Source: Pholis gunnellus
Taxonomy: Eukaryota > Chordata > Actinopteri > Perciformes > Pholidae
Direction of reading: 5' to 3'
Assembly: GCA_910591455.2 (NCBI GenBank)
Contig: OU342804.1
Location: 740,176-804,175 of the forward strand
Length of the DNA stretch: 64,000 nucleotides
A program made the translations under genes and the position numbers. Under the pieces are notes generated by a model, which did not search any database, had not been told where the DNA came from, and worked only from the letters and a program-made list of their open reading frames with translations. Shown one piece after another: positions 36,931 through 49,542 of this stretch (positions are counted from its first letter, which is position 1; the number at the start of each line of letters is the position of its first letter).

Positions 36931-37575
36931 AAGACGATTATTTAAATAGTGGAAGGAAAGAAGGGAAGGAGAACAGGAAGCAAAACAAATAAAGTAAAAA
37001 AATCTTTACGTAGCAAGTAAGGAAACATGGTTATTAGGATCTAAGGAGGTAAAAAAGCTTCATGGAACAGAACAAGGAAGCAGGAAGCAGGAAGCTTTCT
37101 GATTAACAAGCTGGAAAGTCTCCTAGGAAGCAAGAATTCATGTTCTGACTTAGGAAGCTACAGAAATGATCCTTTTAAAGGTGAAAAGTGGAGGATTCCT
37201 AATGAGAGGAGAGAGGAGGAAGGAGGACTAGGACCAACGTTTTAGATTAAGCAAGGCAAGGAGACATGCAGAGAAGGGAGAATAGTTTACTAATTAGGGA
37301 GCAAGGAGGAAGGAAGCATATGTTTAAGGAGAGAAGAAATAGAAGGAGAGATAATCTTTTTAGGGAGAAATGAAAGAGGAAGCTGTCTAATTGGGTCACA
37401 AGGAGGAAGGAAGCCTCGTAGGAAGCATCCAAGCATCCTGAGCAAGGAAGAAGGAAGCTTAAACAAAGGAAGCAGAAGATTCCTAATTTAAAGAAAGAAC
37501 CTTCCTAGTTTTGAGAAACAGAAAAGGAAAAGAAGGAAGGAAAACATTTTGTGATTAGGGAGCAAGGAAGGAGGA
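36931..37575. repeat. Degenerate purine-rich repeat (AGGAAGC / AAGGAGGAAGG)
   Basis: Loosely periodic AGGAAGC, GAGCAAGGAGGAAGGAAGC and TAGGAAGCTT words. The inverse composition, GCTTCCT with TTCCTTGCTCCC, is found at 38170-38480 and 40486-40920. Confidence 0.6.
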
Positions 37576-37714
37576 CGCAGTGAGAGAAGAAGAGTCTGAG
37601 CGGTGCATTCAGGGGCCGCTGGAAAAAACAGAAACTAACAGAAACACAAACTCAACAATCTGTCAAACAAATCCTGAGTGTAACATTTCTCCTGAGGCAG
37701 AGACAGCGCTATCA

Positions 37715-37911
37715 CACACACACACACTCACACGCACACTCACACACACACACACACACTCACACACACACACACACGCACGCACACACTCACTCACTCA
37801 CTCACTCACTCACTCACTCACTCACTCACTCACTCACTCACTCACGCACGCACGCACACGCGCGCACGGACGCACGCACACACGCGCACACGTGCACGCA
37901 CACACACACAG
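37715..37911. repeat. (CA)n / (CACT)n / (CACG)n microsatellite
   Basis: CA runs around a long CACTCACT stretch (37788-37844), then CACGCACG words. Confidence 0.95.
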
Positions 37912-38079
37912 TCCGGTGTTATCTCTCAGCCACATGTGTGTGTGGGAGGCCGGCGTTTCGAAACCCATTTAAATTCCGATATCAGGCGTCAGAGCTTCAC
38001 GCTGCAGCCTGACATGTTTCTCTGTCCGTCCTTTATTTATGGAAACCAGAATAAGTTTGTGTCGCAGGTCAGAGAAACT

Positions 38080-38082
<3 letters not shown>

Positions 38083-38124
<42 letters not shown>

Positions 38125-38163
38125 TGTGTGTGTGGGTGTAGGTGTGTGTGAGTGAGTGTGTGT
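38083..38163. repeat. (GT)n microsatellite
   Basis: GT dinucleotides with GGGTGT breaks toward the end. Confidence 0.9.
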
Positions 38164-38169
38164 GGAGGA

Positions 38170-38480
38170 CGTTTATTATTTTATAAAGATTTCACCTTCC
38201 TTGTCACATTTCCTCCTTAAATAGGAAGCTTCTGTCTTCTTTGCATCCTAACATATAATCTTCCCTTTCTTCCTTTCAAAATAAAACCCTTCCTCCTGAA
38301 GTGCAGCCTCCCTCTTTTTTCCCAAACTAGGAAGCTCCTGATCTCTCTGAGCGTTGTAATTAGGAACCTTGCTCCCTCACTTTGAGGCCTTTCTCTTTAT
38401 TGTGTCCTTTTCCATAAAAGGACTCTTGTTTCTGAAGCTTCCTTGTTCGGTAACTAGAATGCTTCCTTGTAAGGCTGCAA
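38170..38480. repeat. Degenerate pyrimidine-rich repeat (CTTCCT / TAGGAAGCT), left part
   Basis: Same vocabulary as 40486-40920, and inverse to 36931-37575. The hAT-like element lies between this part and the right part. Confidence 0.5.
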
Positions 38481-38575
38481 GGAAACACAGGTGTATCCTT
38501 TTATTCTCCGCAAGTATTTTCAGCATTTTATTTGTACAATATAGCACTTTTCATACAAACATTTATGCTTTAATA

Positions 38576-40211
38576 CAGGGGGTCCAAGCTTCTTTCACTG
38601 AGGGCCACATACAGAACAATAGACGAGGGGCGGAGCCTCTCACTCGAGGGATATCGCCTCACCTCTAGAGTGGTAAATGTAGGTTAACAGGTTGGCAGCT
38701 CATTCTCCAAACAGCAGGCTCTGATAGCTTCTGAGTCAGGATGGGGATCCCCCTTCACAGCACTGTATAAAGGGGACCATAAGGGGACAATAAGGGGACC
38801 ATAAGGGGACAATAAGGGGACAATAAGGGGACAATAAGGGGACAATAAGGGGACAATAAGGGGACCATAAGGGGACAATAAGGGGACAATAAGGGGACAA
38901 TAAGGGGACAATAAGGGGACCATAAGGGGACAATAAGGGGACCATAAGGGGACACTAAGGGGACAATAAGGGGACCATAAGGGGACACTAAGGGGACAAT
39001 AAGGGGACCATAAGGGGACAATAAGGGGACCATAAGGGGACAATAAGGGGACCATAAGGGGACCATAAGGGGACACTAAGGGGACCATAAGGGGACAATA
39101 AGGGGACCATAAGGGGACACTAAGGGGACAATAAGGGGACCATAAGGGGACAATAAGGGGACAATAAGGGGACCATAAGGGGACAATAAGGGGACCATAA
39201 GGGGACACTAAGGGGACAATAAGGGGACCATAAGGGGACAATAAGGGGACAATAAGGGGACAATAAGGGGACCATAAGGGGACAATAAGGGGACCATAAG
39301 GGGACACTAAGGGGACCATAAGGGGACACTAAGGGGACCATAAGGGGACACTAAGGGGACCATAAGGGGACAATAAGGGGACCATAAGGGGACAATAAGG
39401 GGACCATAAGGGGACAATAAGGGGACAATAAGGGGACAATAAGGGGACAATAAGGGGACGGGTGTATTTCAAGTTTGTTATGCAAATAGGTTATTGGGCT
39501 TATTAACACATGAATACTGTGCAGTATATTAACTCACCTCTATGGCTGGCAGGTCAGGAGTAAGTTTGGCGGTTGAGATGCGAAGGACATCACAGAGATG
39601 GCTGTCGGCCATTTTGCTTCTCAATGTGCTTTTTGTTCAGAGTTAACAGAGAAGACGTTTGCTCACATACGTCTGTTGAGCCGAACAGACTCGTCTCATC
39701 AGTCGGGTAGGAGAGAAGCTGATGTTGATTCTTCACAGAATTCTCACTGTGTTTCTGGACATGCTAACGTTGAATTCCTGCATTTATTCCCGGCACATTA
39801 TACCTGCGACTTTAGTGAGGCTCCGTCTGAGAAAGGTTTCCCGTGGCGGGCAATGAGTTGAGCTACCTCGTAGCAGCTATTGTGGCTTTTTCTTGTGTTT
39901 TGTTAGGACGGCAAAAATACTGTTGTTGAGCGAGCTGGCTAGCTGCCGTTTGCTTAACTTTCTGTTCTCGCTCGGCACCAGTGTAGGACGTGTCATCATC
40001 CGAAGCTAAACTTTTCTTTGATCGCTCTTATTTCGTGGAGAAGCTGCTTTTGTTCAACACAGTAACTCCACCTAGTGGTGAAACTAAGAAGTACAAGCGC
40101 GAGTTTCATGTGTGGGGCATATTCCATTATATTTGTAGAATTTGCTGCAGGCCAATTCAAAATGGACCACGGGCTGCAATTGGCCCTCGGGCCGTAGTTT
40201 GGACACCCCTT
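38576..40211. mobile_element. hAT-like non-autonomous element with 8-bp target duplication
   Basis: Identical 8-bp flanks CTTTAATA at 38568-38575 and 40212-40219 bound the element. The left end, CAGGGGGTCCAAGC with GAGGGCCACA, is an imperfect inverse of the right end, whose reverse complement reads AAGGGGTGTCCAAACT with GAGGGCCAAT. An 8-bp duplication and a CAGGGG-type end are hallmarks of hAT transposons. No transposase frame remains. About 690 bp of the interior is an 11-bp minisatellite. Confidence 0.8.
38771..39459. repeat. 11-bp minisatellite inside the hAT-like element
   Basis: About 62 copies of AGGGGACCATA, AGGGGACAATA and AGGGGACACTA. The 211-residue Pro/Leu frame on the minus strand is an artefact. 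Confidence 0.97.
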
Positions 40212-40224
40212 CTTTAATATATAC

Positions 40225-40291
40225 AGAATATATGTCTATATATTCTGTCTATATATATATATATATATATATAGACAGAATATATGTCTAT
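40225..40291. repeat. AT-rich palindrome around (TA)n
   Basis: ACAGAATATATGTCTATATA and its inverse flank a (TA)n core, giving a near-perfect hairpin just outside the hAT-like element. Confidence 0.7.
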
Positions 40292-40485
40292 ATTAAAATG
40301 AAGCTCCAAGGCAACGATGTCTCATTTGTTGAATGCCTTTTGCCTCGACTCCTCTCTCCTCCCGTCTCTTCCTCGCCTCCGCTGCTCGCGTCTCCCGTGG
40401 GCGGTGCTAAGACACGAGGAGAGGAGGCGAGGAAAGGAATCAAGGGGACATTATATCGTAGTAAATAGTAGCTAGAACACTTCAG

Positions 40486-40920
40486 TATTTCCTAACTAAT
40501 TCCTCTCTCCCTATTTAAGAAGCTGCTTCCTACCTTCCTCCATATCTATAAGGGTTTCCTACTTCCTTGTGTCCTTACTACGTAGCATCCTCTTTTCTTT
40601 CTCCTTTACGAGGATCCTTGTTCCCAACCTGGAAGCCTCCTTACTTGTTCCCTAACTAGGATACTTCACTTTTCCTTGATCCCTAATTAGAGAGCGTCCG
40701 TCGTCCTTCTCTCCCGAAACAGGAAGCTTCTTTCTTTCCAGCTCAACAACTGAAGGTCTTTACTTCCCTTCACTATGAGGAAACTTACCTCTCCTTGCTT
40801 CCTAATGAGGAAACTTCCTTCCTCAAATAACTAGGAAGCTTCACTCTTTGTTGCTTCTGAATTAGAAAAAAACTTTCTTCCTTGTTCTGTTACTAGAAAG
40901 CTTCCTGTATCCCTCTTCAT
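40486..40920. repeat. Degenerate pyrimidine-rich repeat, right part
   Basis: Roughly 30-bp periodic CTTCCT, TTCCCTAACTAGGA and AGGAAGCTTC words. Confidence 0.55.
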
Positions 40921-40949
40921 AACTATTCTAACAAGGCTTCTCTGTTAAA

Positions 40950-40950
<1 letters not shown>

Positions 40951-41014
<64 letters not shown>

Positions 41015-41187
41015 CCAGGTGGTGTTTGAACACACTCCTCTCATATTTCACTCTGAATTTGGGGAGCGTGTTGCGTAACGACCTGCAGGATTGTATCATT
41101 ATATCGTCGTTATCTTCATCGCCGTGTGATTTCCGCTGCTGCATCCACCTCTGCAAGTCCTTCAAAAGTTTCCTCTTGAAGCTCCTG

Positions 41188-41272
<85 letters not shown>
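40951..41272. repeat. (CA)n and (GT)n pair in inverted arrangement
   Basis: (CA)n at 40951-41010 and (GT)n at 41190-41272 are complementary to each other across about 180 bp. Confidence 0.95.
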
Positions 41273-41274
<2 letters not shown>

Positions 41275-42849
41275 ATCTTAAGGAGTCTGAGAATAAAAGG
41301 TTTGAAACGAGACTCGGGGTCGGTCTCATTTGGCTACAAACAAACTGAATAGAGAGAGACGCTTCATTGGATAAAAGTTTGTCAGAGGTCACTCAGCTCG
41401 CTCTCAACCAATCAAATGTTTAGCGGCATCTTGCTTTTGTGTGTCATTTGTACGTCATGTAGTCTGCACTCACTTGTTGAAAGCATCTCATAGTTAATCA
41501 GCAGCGTTTACATTGCAAAGTGTAAAAATGTGAGACAGAGCGCTGAGTCAAACAAACAGGTTTAGTAAGAAGTAAGAAAGGTGACAAACACAGGACATTC
41601 ACCCAGAAGACAGCTGTTCAAGTCCAGCATGAAACCAACACTTAAATGATGATTTACGTAAAACAACGTTTAAGTTGATAATTGCACCTTTGACTGATAT
41701 TTGTTTACGTGACGTTTTCGAGAATGTTGTTTTACATAACAACCGTTTTACATAACGCTGTGTAAAGTTATGACATCACATCGTGAGTGATGATGACCTG
41801 CTGGTTGTGAAGCTGAAGACGTGTGCGTTTGATTCGTCATCCTGGCTCTGCCCTCCTGACGGTGAGGTGTGCACAGCGTCACCTTCCACCTCCTTCCGTC
41901 TGCTCCGTCCTCCAACACGACGTGACCTCACCGTGGTTGGTGACTTCGCCAGCGTCGTCTGTGCGTCACAGTGAACGTCCACTGTGGACGTTGTGGCTGC
42001 GATCATACAAACCGTAATTCTTGTTCATCTTCTTGATGTTCTCTTGGAGGCTCGAACACGAACAGATCCTGATTCCTCTAATGGGATTTGTTTGGGTTTA
42101 TACATTTCTCTATTTTGTTTTTGTTGTATTTTCATGTTTTATTTGATTCTGGCAGCTGTTGAACAGAAACATGTTGGTCTTTGATTTCTTTTTTCCTGAC
42201 AGTTCGATGCTGCAGCGGCAGATGAAGCTGCTGGTCTGTGATATGTGTGGCTGATGAAACCCTGATGTAACGTGAACCCTCAGAGCTGTTTGTGAAGTCT
42301 TCAGCTAAACACCGCCAGGACGTCGCTGCACTGCAGGCAGCTCGGTGCCCCGTTTCATTTAGTCCTCAACTCCCACGGCCAGGTTCAAACGTCCGTACTC
42401 AGTGTGTGTGTGTGTTTCAGAGAGCGTGTCTCAGTGTGTGTTTGACCACAGAGTGTGTATTCAACTTCAGATGTTCAAAGTTCAACCTGTAGAGCTCATT
42501 TCAAAGCAGCGTTCCCTCTCAGGATCATGTAGAACTGAACTGAGGTCAGTGACGGACTCAGTTTATATTCAGCTCTGTTTCCAGTTTCACAACAGGAAAC
42601 GATGACCTCACATTTGAACTGAAACACTGCAGGAACATGTTCTCTCAGAAAAATACGTATTAAAGCAAAGAGCGTTTGAGACAGTCGGGCAGCGAGCCAA
42701 AGGGAACTCCACTTCTGTGGGACTGTTGGCATCGGAGTGTGCATGGTTTCATTAGTGTGTTTGTGTCATTTAATATTTATTTACACTTTGGTTTATCACC
42801 AAACACCTGCAGCACTAAAGACATTCCCATCAGCCCCAGCTGTACTATT
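41273..42849. other. Intergenic sequence, no gene recognised
   Basis: Several frames of 60-80 codons, none with a family signature or splice support. Confidence 0.6.
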
Positions 42850-42975
42850 TTTTTTAGCTAATTAGCTAATGTTTACATGCTAACACGCTAAGCTAAGATG
42901 GTGAACATTATACCTGTTGAACATTGACACGTTAGCATTGTCATTGTGAGCATGTTAGCATGCTGATGTTAGCTT
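42850..42975. repeat. GTTAGC-rich dispersed fish repeat, second copy
   Basis: Related to 4190-4335 by ACGTTAGCATTGTCATTGTG, GCATGTTAGCATGCTGATGT and flanking TTAGCTAA words. Confidence 0.6.
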
Positions 42976-44120
42976 TAGACTCTCGTCATACTTCTGAAAA
43001 TGTGAACCAGCACCATATTCCAATATTTCATGACTAATCAGCAGTCAGTCAATTATCTTCCCCTTTAAAAAGATCGGAACTCATTTCTACTTGTTGTTTT
43101 GCAGTAATCTCTCATATTAAGGGTTTTTCAAGTGCAAAGTTTGTCGTTTTTTGGTTTCCTTTTGTTCTGAGTCTTTGTGTTGGACCTGTGTGATGAATGA
43201 ATCAGACCAAAACCAGCCGTCTTCTGGCGTTTCGTCGCCGCCCCGCTGTCTCCATCATCTGCCTCCTGTGGATGCAGAACAAACAGCGTTAGCGTTCGTT
43301 AGCCTCCCGCGGGCCGAGCTTCATCTTGAGCCGAGGATGAGGAGCTAATGAGACTGTTTGGGATCTCCTGCTGCCTGAACATCCACATCACCGGCCACCA
43401 CCGCTGGAGCTCGTGTGTTCGATATCACAAACGCGAGAGAAAAATACCGTTTGAAAAACATGTAAAAGAATAACTTTTTAATTTAATAGATTAATTTAAT
43501 CAAGTCATAAAAGTAGTTCAACATTTTGGAAAATATGTTTGTTTTCTTATGTTCTTGCTGATAGCAGAGCTGTACGACAACATATTAGGGCTGTTGTAGA
43601 TAAAAAAAGAAATAATTATGAAGAAGAACTTTTGACGAGGGAAAAGAAACGCCATCTGAATTATTGTTATTATGGTAAAGACGTCCTCTGAGTCAGGCGA
43701 AGGTCCGGAAAGATGATATTTCTGTGTTCTTTTATGAACATAGATCATTACTCATATTGTAGAAGTTACAGGAAATAGAGAAAAATAAACTTCTATCTTT
43801 GACAACACAAAGTCGGGTGTTTCTTTTTTTATTTATTTCCTCATAAATACAAGACTTTAATCTCAGATTTCTTTCTCTCTCAGAATATTCTTCCATCCCC
43901 AGGCTCCGTAATTATAATGGTTGTTTTGTACCTACACTTGCTCTAATATGCCGCTGTAGAGCTGAATCCAGACGTATAAATCATACGTTTGCACAAAAAA
44001 CATCAGTGCACATTGTCCCTCATCAGCTGCTTTTTAAAGGAAGAGTTCACAGTGAGAATGTGAACACCTCACTCAGACCTCAGACCAGCGTGCACACGGT
44101 TTTAGCTGCGATATCTGCAG
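42976..44120. other. Intergenic sequence, no gene recognised
   Basis: AT-rich from 43440; short frames only. Confidence 0.6.
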
Positions 44121-44121
44121 G

Positions 44122-44160
<39 letters not shown>

Positions 44161-44200
44161 GGAGGAGGAGGAGGAGGAGGAGGAGGAGGAGGAGGAGGAG
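44121..44200. repeat. (GAT)n(GAG)n compound microsatellite
   Basis: A GAT run to 44160 passes straight into a GAG run. In frame it would read Asp then Glu, but no gene context is seen. Confidence 0.95.
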
Positions 44201-46199
44201 ACTGAATATAAGTTGTTGTTTTTAGGGAGTTTGAATTGCAGTCTACACAGTGCTCTGTAAAATACCAGTCAAAGGCGCAATTATAAACTTAATTTAAATG
44301 TATTTAAATGAGTTATTATTACTATTATTTATTATCACTGTTACTATTATTATTATTGTTATTATTATTATTTACATTTGAGCGTCATCTCCCTGTTAAT
44401 GATTTTTTCATTTGATCCTGAATCACTTTGTAAAGTCCTTTTCATGAATGATTCGTTGGTCATCCTTCTAACGGTCAATAATAATAATAATATTAATAAT
44501 TGAGATTTTACCACCACGTTGGTTTACAGGCGATGAGTTATTGGGACGTCCTCTCACAGCTTCGTGTTGGAGTTGAAACGAGGCTCGTGCTCCACGGTGA
44601 GCTTTATAAAACTGATTCACACACACTTACCCTCCGGTGGATGGAGAGGTGAACTCATTATGATGGAGGCTGACACAGAAAATATGAGTCACACAGAGTT
44701 CAATGAGGAAAAATGTACACCTGAGGTAAAAAACGGTTTGTTTGATGGAAACACCAGCTCCATCTCAAGCTCATTGGATTTCCCCACAGAGAGACAGATG
44801 GGGATGTTGATCACTGGGGACTTGGACCTGTCTCTCTCTCTCTCTTTCCCATCATGCATTGCTGCAAGCAGGACTCACCTCTGCTCACCTTGAGTTGTAA
44901 TGAAGAAAGGAAAAAGGAATGGCATCTAAGAGCAGCAGTTCAGTGGGGAAATAACTATTGAAATGATTGATCAAAAGATCAGATGATTATTCAGTTCAAG
45001 TGGAGAGAAAGAAGTGTTTCAGGTCCCCTCTTTGATAGGTAGACATGCGTTAGGGTTACAAGACCTCTCTTGGCAGCTTTTATTATTTAATTTGCATTTC
45101 TATTCAGAAAAAAATAGAACGGAAACTTTTCATTTAATTTTTTTTCTATTTCTTTTCTCTTAATGACCAGAAACAGAGGTCCACCCTTGGTTGGAGTAGA
45201 ATCACAGTCCACTGTTGGTAGTGTAGGCATGCGTGTGTGTGATGGATGCACTGTGGAGCCTCAGGTAATAATAGCCATGATGGATTCTCACCTGGAGCTG
45301 CGAGCTGCGGCTCAGTCCAGGAAGATAAAGATGTGTTGGAGCTCCTGCTGCTGCTTGGCTTCGGGGGGGGGGGGGCATGAGCCCTGGGGAGATATTAATG
45401 ACAGCCCCCCCCCCCCCTATATATACCACCACACCATTGGTCATCTGCTAACAACACTGTTTTTAGGGCAGGAGCATCAATCAGCGTGACTCCCAGAGAA
45501 ACGGTGTGTTTTTGAGTTATTAATGACGGATAACATCAACCTCTATGAGACAGCCTCAGTTTCACGTCGTCTTAATATGAAATCTTGACTTTAATATAAA
45601 TGATTCAGGACTTAGAAACAAATGCTCGGGACTGAATCGCTTCAGTCGTGCAACATTTTCCTATGAAAGTCTCAGCAACTTGTGTCATTTTCCGCTCGTT
45701 ACATGCAAACAAACTCCATAAGATTAAGGAAAAGATTGCGAAATACTTAGGTAGGGTTTAGGAAAATATCGTGGTTTGGGTTTAAATAACTACTTATCTT
45801 GTTGGTTTGTTAGCATTATGTGAGGAGCATTTGTAGTTCTTGTTCATTCACATATCTGATAATTTGCAGCGTATTTCGGCTCTTTGTGGACAGTTTTCAC
45901 ATGTGAGCATGTCGCCCTGTGTACTTGCCACAGCAGTCGGGTTTCTCGAGTTAGAAGCAGACGGTTGTTGTCAAAATATTGTTCTCTGGACTTGGTGTCG
46001 GTTTGACAGATCAACGGTGGACTGACGGACATTGTTTTTATAGTTCCTCCATCTTCAGCCAAGTCTTGTTTTAAATGACTGGATGTTCTGCTGGTCGATC
46101 TGAATTTGTTGGTATAACAGAGCTTATAAGTCTTACTATCTGTTTTTGCTGTGCAGAGATCGTGTTCAGAGTCATTTGTTGGTGCAGCAGTAAAAACTT
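44201..46199. other. Intergenic or intronic sequence, no gene recognised
   Basis: A 109-codon frame at 44564-44893 contains MEADTENMSHTEFNEEKCTP but has no splice context or known family. A poly-G run at 45363-45374 and a poly-C run at 45407-45416 can pair. Confidence 0.5.
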
Positions 46200-46358
46200 T
46201 GCAGGGCAGCGGAGATATTTCAGATGTTTGGCGGCGCTCCGCGGGGACGAGCGAGCCGGCCTCTCTCCGTCTCCGCCGTCCTGTTTTTAGCTCCGGAGTG
46301 TCTGGAGACGCTGCTGTGATTTATTCAGCCTCTCTGCTGCTGCTGCCGCTGCTCAGGT
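46200..46358 (+). promoter_or_regulatory. CpG-rich stretch ending at a strong donor: possible promoter or 5' exon
   Basis: GC-rich sequence with many CpGs in an AT-rich setting, followed by GCTGCTCAG and GTGAGAG at 46359. It could be a non-coding first exon. No coding frame is recognised. Confidence 0.35.
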
Positions 46359-46969
46359 GAGAGTCCGCTGCAGCAGCAGGATGGATGAGCGGCTGTCACG
46401 GCCGCTGAAAGGAGTTCAAGTGTCAGATGAGTGACTGCTGAAAGAAAAGCCCCGTGTCCCTTCTGGTGGTTTTATTTATGATTATTTTGATCAATAATAC
46501 AATTTTTCATTGATTTTAGCGACAAAAAAATGTGGACAAAGGTGGCAGTGTCTCCGACCACCAGACTCCCTTTAAGAAAACCTCTAACTCTACTGCAGCA
46601 GTCTGCCCCTCCCAGTCCTGGTTCTGGTTCTACGGTGCCCCCCCCAGTGTTAATTCAGTGCCTTTGCAGGAAGTAGTTTGCCCGTAATGTCGACCAGAGT
46701 TCATCCCTCATAACAGACTTGCAGTTAGCGTTTGGTTTAGTTTGATGTTGTTGCCCAGTAATAACCGTGAGCCATGATTTGTTTGCCGTACTCAACCACG
46801 CTTTAACGGCCATGTTCCATTTAAATCTTGAGATCACAATTATTTATCACAACAATTAATGAGGAAATATTTTATCGTTAACCATCAGAGTGTAAATAAA
46901 GTTTTACTGACTCAGTAGAACACGTGTTTCTAGTCTCTGATCTCTGATCATGTTTCATTGTAATCATCA

Positions 46970-47490
46970 GAGGAGAGCTAGTAACGTTAGCAGCACCGCT
47001 AACGGCTAACCAACGGCGGTTCAGTGACATCATGATGCCTTCAGGCTCTGCTCAGTGAACATGAGTACTGGCTGAAGGAACATTATAACGTTATCATGAT
47101 GTGTTCACATGTAGTCTGTAAAATGTAGTTTTGGTGATGAACTTGAATAAATCCAGTAGTTTGAAGATGTTTTCACATTAATATAAAATAGATATTAGAG
47201 ATGAATTATGAGCTGTTTGACTTCTAACACGAGCTGTAAACTCATTATTATACTTCATTAAAAATAATAATGAAGAGATTTATTTATCAATAAAAATACA
47301 ATCTTCTATTTCCTTATTTGAATTGTGTGTTTTCATGAAGAAAGAACACGATGAATAACTATAACAAAGTATAAAGATAACATTTAATATTTTTGATGGT
47401 TTACAGACTTCAGAGCGTTGAAATGATATTTGGGACGATGGATCCTTGTAGAGCAGCTGCTCTCATCAAACATCAGAGAGATCTGTTAAT
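46970..47490 (+). repeat. Duplicated segment, copy 2
   Basis: Begins with one unit of the 43-bp repeat (GGAGAGCTAGTAACGTTAGC, then AGCACCGCTAACGGCTAA) and continues collinearly with 35284-35650, with small insertions. Confidence 0.85.
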
Positions 47491-48708
47491 ATGGATCATT
47501 GATGATCAATAATGAACCGTGATCAGGGACCTCTGGTCTCCTCTGCTGATCTGATCCAGAGGGTTCTGATCCGTTTCCTGAGGCTCTAACGCGACGTGTT
47601 CTCTTCTCTCTGAGAGATTTTTACCAAGTGTTCCTTTTTAGACCGGAGGCTCTCTGGTGTGAATTTAATCCCCGAAACCTCCCCAGAGTTGTCGCGGTGC
47701 TGGTTTATCCTCTCAGCACCGTACGGCTACAAGACGTGAGGAAGTCTGACTGTATGAAATCTATTAGGCAGAAGTCACATGTCTTCAGTTCTCCTCCTCC
47801 CAGTCAAATAAAAACACGGTTCACATCTTTATTAATTCCTTCTCTCTTCTCTCTCGTCTTCTCTCAGACTTTCTTCTTCACATTTTTCCTCCTAACTCCC
47901 GTTTCGGCATTTATTTTCGGTCGCCCCGCGGCAAGGATACGGATAAAAGGATTAACTTTATCATCTACCAGTTTAGAGCTCTTAAACTCAGCCTGACGGC
48001 CCCCCTGAAAATTGACTAGATGGATGCCAGAGAGGCTCCATTCAATCCCAGTTAAATTCATTTCCCCCTCGTTTATTACACTGAGGGACGCTGCTGTTTG
48101 AGGCCCGGAGAGTTTGAAGGCTGAAAGAAAACCGAAGCAGTAAACGCACAAACAGTATGAGCATGTAGGGTGTGATGCAGACCACTGTAAGCTGCAGTAA
48201 TCTTTACTTTTAGAAAGATAATCGACCGAATGATATTTATACGTCTGTGAGTTTTACTGGTGGAGACCAAAGCAGATATATAAACTATATATCTACACAA
48301 TGAGTCATCTTACTCATGCACTTTGTTTGGTCATGTGTGTTTTTTAAGTTGATAATTATTTCCCTAAAACTTCCCAGAATGCATTGCTCCCTGGTTCTTT
48401 GAGGCTGCTGGTAAGTAGAAACTCTAAAGTAACAAATAGGATTCCAGCTACAACTATGAGAAGGTAGTCGAGTCTAAACACAATAAAATACGATAAGTAT
48501 CACACATGAAACACATTTCATGTGTGAAAACATCTAAAGCAAATCAATTCCTTTAGTCTCAAACCTTCTGCTGCGTTTTATTTCTTTGTATAAGTCTCAT
48601 CGGTGGAACAAACAAACATGAGTAAACCACACACGTCAGCTGCAGCTCATCACCGACACCCACTCTGTTCCCAGCAGATGTCACTGTTACATAATGAGTC
48701 TCTGATGC

Positions 48709-48762
<54 letters not shown>

Positions 48763-49542
48763 GGATGTAATTCATGTTTTTATGATGCTGATATTGTTCA
48801 TGATTGATCTCATGATTTTATTTCAGACACAGTTGATGACATAAGGATTCTAGGGTTCGGGGATATTTACTTATATTTCCCTTTCCTACTTGATATTTAT
48901 AAATTCTTTATTCAATTCTTTTCTGCCATCAACAAAGTCTGTTTTTGGTTCTGAGCTGTTTTGCTCTCGATGTCCTCATCGCGGTGAAACGTGGTGAAAG
49001 AAGTCTGTTTGTGTTTCCCTCCTCCTCACCGTGCGCACACGTTTCCACGGTTAATATTATATCCAAACCTCTTCCCCTCTTTCATTGGTACCTTTGTTTC
49101 CCAGCAGCCTCTTCACATCCAGCCGGATGCTGAAGTCTCACTGTGTCTCCAGTCAGAGTTCGGTGGAGGACGTTGGTTGGTACGATGGTCAGTGAAGCCT
49201 CTGAATCAGAAGAAAACAAACCAATCAGAGCTTTGTAGGCGGGATTAAGGACGAGTAACGAGCAAACCTTAAATCCACACATTTCTTCAACACTCACTTC
49301 TGAGTCAAGTTAAAAAGCTGAAGTGAGGGTTGAGATTGTTGTGACTGCACCAATACTTTGACCGTTTCCTTGATTAGAAAGAAATGTGCCGATGAGACTG
49401 TTTCCACATTCTGACTTCTGGCTTTAATATATATATATATACAGGTATATATAATAATATGTAGGTGCATTGTTAGCGATGGATTGTCTGGTTGTCTTGT
49501 CTTCACGGTTGATGTTGACTCGCTGGTAAGAAGAAAGAGTTC
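47491..49542. other. Intergenic sequence with one atypical unique stretch
   Basis: No gene recognised. 47880-48110 is complex, non-repetitive sequence that differs in feel from its surroundings and may be a conserved non-coding element. (CA)n lies at 48711-48760. Confidence 0.45.

Noticed and set aside
38684..39341. Pro/Leu repeat protein of up to 211 residues
   Set aside because: Artefact of the 11-bp array in the hAT-like element.
44564..44893. 109-codon frame with MEADTENMSHTEFNEEKCTP
   Set aside because: No recognised family, no clear splice sites, and it ends in a CT repeat; recorded only as unassigned sequence.
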